From: JAIVGV01 sp032229975
GTDB lineage: Bacteria; Acidobacteriota; Blastocatellia; Pyrinomonadales; Pyrinomonadaceae
Length of the DNA: 64,000 nucleotides
Direction of reading: 5' to 3'
Assembly: GCA_032229975.1 (NCBI GenBank)
Contig: JAVXVG010000018.1
Location: 13,038 to 77,037, forward strand
Part shown: positions 60,923-64,000 of the stretch, in pieces
How the letters are laid out: each line of letters starts with the position of its first letter
How positions within the stretch are numbered: the first letter of the stretch is position 1
The notes under the pieces: model-generated
What the model saw: the letters and a program-made list of their open reading frames with translations, nothing else
Databases searched by the model: none
Told to the model about the DNA's origin: nothing
Made by a program: the position numbers and the translations under genes

Positions 60923-61566
60923 TCTTCCAGCTTCATCTCGAACACTTCAGCGAAGTGCGCGATCAAACGATCTTCAACTTCCTGCAGTGGTATGTCGCGC
61001 CCCAGAAGTTCTTTCATCGAAGTGACGGCTTCGCCCTCGCAAGGCACGATGAGATCGAAGTAGCTCAAGTCCGTGTTGACGTTCAAGGCGAAGCCGTGCG
61101 TCGTCACCCAGCGCGCGAGGTGGACGCCGATTGCGGCCACCTTGCCGCGCGTGGTGTGCACGCCGGTCAGACCTCTGATCGGAAAACTCTCGATCCCAAA
61201 ATCAGCGAGCGCGCCGATGATCGCCTCTTCAACGTCGCGCACGTAGCGATGCACGTCCTCGCGTTCAGGGCTCAAGTTTATGACGGGATAACCGACGATC
61301 TGACCGGGCCCGTGATACGTCGCCTTGCCGCCGCGATTCGACTCGATGACCAAGACGCCGCGCTCACTGAGCACGTCCGCCGTCGCCAGCACCGACGACT
61401 CGTTCGCGCGTCGGCCTAAAGTTACGACGTGCGGGTGCTCGACGAGCAGCAGCGTGTCGGGCTGCACGCGCGCACGCACAGCCAGCTCGATCTCTTTCTG
61501 AATTTGATACGCCGACTCGTAATCAAGGCGTCCGAGGCGGCGAACCCGCAGCATCCTCTCCGGCAT
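60871..61566 (-). CDS. lipB: Octanoyl-[acyl-carrier-protein]:protein transferase LipB
   Basis: 231 residues. It moves octanoyl from ACP to lipoate-dependent proteins, the step before LipA. RGGKATYHGPGQ, GKVAAIGVHLARWVTTHGFA and the catalytic Cys in VPCEGEAVTSM are all present. The conserved domain ends around FAEVFEMKLEE; the last 17 residues (SLESQVLSPDSKIVRV) are encoded by the AGTCTGGAGTC-word element and have no counterpart in the family. So the natural stop seems to have been lost or displaced by the repeat. Confidence 0.95.
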   Translation of the reverse strand: MPERMLRVRRLGRLDYESAYQIQKEIELAVRARVQPDTLLLVEHPHVVTLGRRANESSVLATADVLSERGVLVIESNRGGKATYHGPGQIVGYPVINLSPEREDVHRYVRDVEEAIIGALADFGIESFPIRGLTGVHTTRGKVAAIGVHLARWVTTHGFALNVNTDLSYFDLIVPCEGEAVTSMKELLGRDIPLQEVEDRLIAHFAEVFEMKLEESLESQVLSPDSKIVRV

Positions 61567-61717
61567 CGCAAGTCAAGCTCTCCCGCATGGATCAAACAGC
61601 ACACATTGTAACAGCGCGCGCCGCGCACTCGCGAGCTTGACCGCGCGACGCAAGCGGGCATAGCTTGTGAGTCAATCAGGAATTTATTTCCGCCGTTCAC
61701 GTTAAGGAGGCCACACC

Positions 61718-62236
61718 TTGAAATCTCTAACAACCGCCGCCGCGCTCTGTCTCTTGCTCGTGCTCTGGCCCTTCGCGCCTACGGCGAACGCGCAGTCGCG
61801 CACGCGCCGCACGTCTTCATCGTCCGCGCAGAAGCGGCGCGCGGGCACGAATGCGAAGCCCGATCAGACGCAGGTCAATGCCGCGCGCATCAAGCTCGCC
61901 GACCGCATCAAGGCGCTCTCGCAGTTTCTCTATCTCTACGGTCGGCTCTCGAAAGATTTGGAGTTGACGAGCACGCAGAGCGCGTCGTCCGACACGATGA
62001 CGAAAAGCAAGGCTGCGCTTCTGGGAAGCCTGCGCAACGTGCGCGAAGGGCTCGACGATCTGGTCGCGCAGTTTCGTTTCACGCCCGGACTCGAACAACA
62101 GTCCGACATGATCAAGGCGGCCGCGCAGCGCGCCGCCGACGCGGAGGCGTCAGCCTCTGCGGGCCAGTACAATCAAGCGGGACTCACGCTCGTCGAAGTC
62201 GTCCGGCAGTTGACGGATGCGCTCGTCGAGATGTGA
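61718..62236 (+). CDS. Secreted helical hypothetical protein
   Basis: 172 residues from TTG at 61718, with AAGGAGG 7 bases before. A signal peptide (MKSLTTAAALCLLLVLWPFA to ANAQ) is followed by a basic Arg/Ser stretch. The mature domain is helical: NAARIKLADRIKALSQFLYL, YGRLSKDLEL, and the C-terminal helices AAAQRAADAEASASAGQYNQ and VEVVRQLTDALVEM. The family is unknown to me. It stands alone before a hairpin element. Confidence 0.75.
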   Translation: MKSLTTAAALCLLLVLWPFAPTANAQSRTRRTSSSSAQKRRAGTNAKPDQTQVNAARIKLADRIKALSQFLYLYGRLSKDLELTSTQSASSDTMTKSKAALLGSLRNVREGLDDLVAQFRFTPGLEQQSDMIKAAAQRAADAEASASAGQYNQAGLTLVEVVRQLTDALVEM

Positions 62237-62242
62237 GGGGAT

Positions 62243-62322
62243 GGTCAATCGTGAATGGTGAATGGTGAATCGTGACAGGAAAGAGTCTGCTTTTTCTTAT
62301 CACCATTCATGATTGACATTCA
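62243..62322. repeat. AATCGTGAAT-word hairpin between convergent genes
   Basis: TCAATCGTGAATGGTG (62245-62260) matches CACCATTCATGATTGA (62301-62316) in reverse complement at 15 of 16. The words GTGAATGGTGAATGGTGAATC are tandem on the left. Related to 31683-31780 and 19769-19812. Confidence 0.85.
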
Positions 62323-62328
62323 TGCCTC

Positions 62329-63633
62329 TTAGCCCTTCTTCGCGTAGTAGCCTTGTCGCGCGCGCACCTTGAGTTCGGTGCGCGCGGGAACTTGGACTTT
62401 GATAGGGAGAAACTTTCCGGCGGGTGCTTGATTGTTTGAATAGTATTGGAGCAGGTATTGCGCGCGCAGTTCTGAGGCGATCTGTCGGAAGACGGTTTCA
62501 AGCTCAGAGGCGGACGCAGGCACGTAAGCCGTGCCGCCGGTCGATTCGGCAACCTGCTGCATATTGTTCTGTGCGCGCGAGGCGATCTGGTTGAGCCGCA
62601 CTGAGGGCCCCCCCGGATTGATCGAGTAGAAGACCGCATCGGCGCGTTGCACATCGCGCTCGACCGCCGAGACGGCCCTCTGGTGTCGCGCTTGAAGATC
62701 GCGGCGCGCGGCTGAGCGCACCGCCTGCGGGTCTGCGTTCGCCGCTTCAGCCTTCTTCTCCGCCTCATACTCCGCCACGGTCTGCTCGCGTACCGCGCTG
62801 CTGAAGTTGTCGTCGCCGTCGGAGATGACGAGGATGACACGGCGGTGGCGGCCCGGCGCGTTCTGCGCGAGATACTTCGCCGCGAAGCTCACGGTATCGT
62901 AGAAGGCCGTCGGCTCGGCGGCGGTCGCGGCGGGGATCGACGTAAGTTTGACTGATGCTTGCTCCGCCGTGGCGAGTGATTGCACGAGGCGCGGCTCGCG
63001 CGTGATGGTGATGACGGCGGCGCGGTCGGTCGGCTTCAAGACTTCTTTCAGGAAACTCGCCGCCGCGCGCTGCTGAAACTCGAAGAAACTTTTCTGACTG
63101 ACGCTCGATGAAACGTCGAAGAGGATCGCAATGTCGAGCGGCACTTGCTCGGCGTCGCCGACCTGCGCGATCTCCTGCGCGCGCCCCTCTTCTTCGAGTC
63201 GAAAGTCCGCAGCCTTCAACCCTTGCGCGGGTTCGCCGCGCTCGTTCGTCACGGAGACGGGCACGACGACGAGGTTCGACGTGACCGTGATGACCTCATC
63301 ATCGTCAATAGGAGCGGCGGGCTGTGGCGCGGGAGTCGGCGATTGGGCCGGTGCGGGCGTGGATCGAGGCGTCGGTGTGGCTTGCGGCGCGGGCGGCAAC
63401 TGCGGGACTCGCGTGGGCTGAATCGTCTGCGATTGTGATGCGTTTGCTTTCGCTTGCGAGGTGCGCGCGCGCGACGTGCGATGCGTGATTGCTTTCGCCT
63501 GCGCGTGAGCGACAGACGCGAAGGAGAACGACGCAAGCGAGAGCATTGCGACAAAGAGCAAGAGCGTTGCCGTCGCGATCATCTTCATCGAGATCAGTTT
63601 GCGCGCACGCATACCGTCATACTTCATCAACAT
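62329..63633 (-). CDS. VWFA-related Acidobacterial domain protein
   Basis: 434 residues (the exact Met near the start is uncertain). After an export signal (TATLLLFVAMLSLASFSFAS) comes a Pro/Ala/Thr/Gln-rich spacer and then a strand-rich lead-in ITVTSNLVVVPVSVTNERGE. The VWA domain has MIDAS DVSSS (AILFDVSSSVSQK), then DTVSFAAKYLAQ and VILVISDGDDNFSS, and a C-terminal ITSGGTAYVP-like stretch (here AESTGGTAYVPASASE) before QYLLQYY. This is the arrangement of the VWFA-related domain family common in Acidobacteriota. Surface adhesion or protein binding is assumed, not shown. Confidence 0.92.
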   Translation of the reverse strand: MLMKYDGMRARKLISMKMIATATLLLFVAMLSLASFSFASVAHAQAKAITHRTSRARTSQAKANASQSQTIQPTRVPQLPPAPQATPTPRSTPAPAQSPTPAPQPAAPIDDDEVITVTSNLVVVPVSVTNERGEPAQGLKAADFRLEEEGRAQEIAQVGDAEQVPLDIAILFDVSSSVSQKSFFEFQQRAAASFLKEVLKPTDRAAVITITREPRLVQSLATAEQASVKLTSIPAATAAEPTAFYDTVSFAAKYLAQNAPGRHRRVILVISDGDDNFSSAVREQTVAEYEAEKKAEAANADPQAVRSAARRDLQARHQRAVSAVERDVQRADAVFYSINPGGPSVRLNQIASRAQNNMQQVAESTGGTAYVPASASELETVFRQIASELRAQYLLQYYSNNQAPAGKFLPIKVQVPARTELKVRARQGYYAKKG

Positions 63634-63649
63634 CGCTCCAAAAGTTTTT

Positions 63650-63698
63650 GCGGGCGACGCGCGCGCCGAGTCTTCGGTTTCAAGCGCGCATCGCCCGC
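63650..63698 (-). terminator. Hairpin between the OmpA-domain gene and the VWFA gene
   Basis: GCGGGCGACGCGCGC (63650-63664) pairs with GCGCGCATCGCCCGC (63684-63698) with one mismatch. It lies downstream of the OmpA-domain gene on the - strand. AAAAACTTTTG follows on that strand. Confidence 0.65.
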
Positions 63699-63746
63699 AG
63701 TTAATGTCCGGCCTCGAAAGGCGAGACGTGATCGCTAGTTGGCCCT

Positions 63747-64000
63747 TTACTGCTGCGAGGGCGGCGGCGTCGCGGCGTCGGGCTTCGACGGGTTCATCGA
63801 CGGCGTCGGCGACATGATGCCGCGATTGACGAGCACGCTCACCTCGACGCGGCGGTTCTGCTCTCTACCGGTGCGCGTCTTGTTGTCGGCGACGGGCTGT
63901 GCCGCGCCATAGCCGAACGGCGTGACGATGCGACGAAGCGGAACGTTATGCGTCTCCGCGAGGTAACGCACGACGGCATCGGCGCGTTTCTGGCTCAAGG
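63747..64000 (-). CDS. OmpA C-terminal-domain protein, 5' part outside the window
   Basis: Only the last 83 codons are inside; the gene runs off the right edge, so the start is not seen. LSQKRADAVVRYLAETHNVP, FGYGAAQPVADNKTRTGREQ and NRRVEVSVLVNR are the second half of the OmpA/MotB peptidoglycan-binding domain, including the conserved Asn/Arg (TRTGREQNRRVEV). A Pro/Ser/Thr-rich tail follows. It probably anchors an outer-membrane or periplasmic protein to the wall. Confidence 0.92.
   Translation of the reverse strand, partial: LSQKRADAVVRYLAETHNVPLRRIVTPFGYGAAQPVADNKTRTGREQNRRVEVSVLVNRGIMSPTPSMNPSKPDAATPPPSQQ

Overview
The window is a high-GC (roughly 60-65% by eye), densely coded stretch of a bacterial chromosome with no prophage, insertion sequence or CRISPR array. 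The family mix points to Acidobacteriota, probably the Blastocatellia/Pyrinomonadaceae side. The supporting signs are a VWFA-related 'Acidobacterial' domain protein, a secreted GWxTD-domain protein, a TatC with a large periplasmic insertion, many signal-peptide hypotheticals, a Ser/Thr kinase, and paired M16 peptidases. The taxonomic call is inference from family content, not from a marker-gene comparison.

Layout. 0-5 kb: nitroreductase, VOC protein, tatA-tatC, GWxTD protein. 5-12 kb: endonuclease V, a secreted two-repeat protein, a secreted trypsin-like protease with TPRs, and two M16 peptidases (one active, one without the zinc motif). 12-21 kb: Ser/Thr kinase, DUF2752/DUF2085 membrane proteins, zinc-ribbon membrane proteins, PDZ protein, several unknowns, ispH. 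22-31 kb: Ski2-like helicase, TonB-type proteins, secA. 31-41 kb: DUF2227 protein, LpxL-like acyltransferase, a probable orphan small RNA, galU-fabG, serS, sppA, mnmA. 40.6-46.5 kb: a MoxR ATPase / DUF1572 / giant VWA protein operon, a DUF433-DUF5615 toxin-antitoxin-like pair, tRNA-Ser(TGA). 46.5-51 kb: MscS channel, a FadR-type TetR regulator with fadD and a candidate operator, an alpha/beta hydrolase. 51-58 kb: hybrid histidine kinase, response regulator, GT-C-like membrane protein, lipoprotein. 57.6-64 kb: zinc alcohol dehydrogenase, lipA, threonine dehydratase, lipB, a secreted protein, the VWFA protein, and the 3' end of an OmpA-domain gene.

Functionally the region is housekeeping (protein export by Sec and Tat, lipoate synthesis, isoprenoids, tRNA charging and modification, signal peptide digestion, envelope lipids) mixed with lineage-specific envelope proteins.

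The most unusual signal is not a gene. More than a dozen loci carry hairpin-forming elements. In each, one arm is built from tandem copies of a 7-11 nt 'word' and the other arm is its reverse complement, up to 33 bp perfect. The words are shared between distant loci (AACGATGAAG at three, GGAGTC/AGTCTGGAGTC at three, AATCGTGAAT at three, GCGGATTG at two). They sit mostly at gene ends. In at least three cases they have entered coding sequence: the C-terminus of the nitroreductase, the C-terminus of LipB, and the linker before the receiver domain of the hybrid kinase. Other points worth attention are the promoter-plus-terminator orphan transcript at 33.6-33.9 kb, the 18-bp AT-rich inverted repeat before secA, the apparent AUA start of a TonB-domain protein, and the FadR-like operator.
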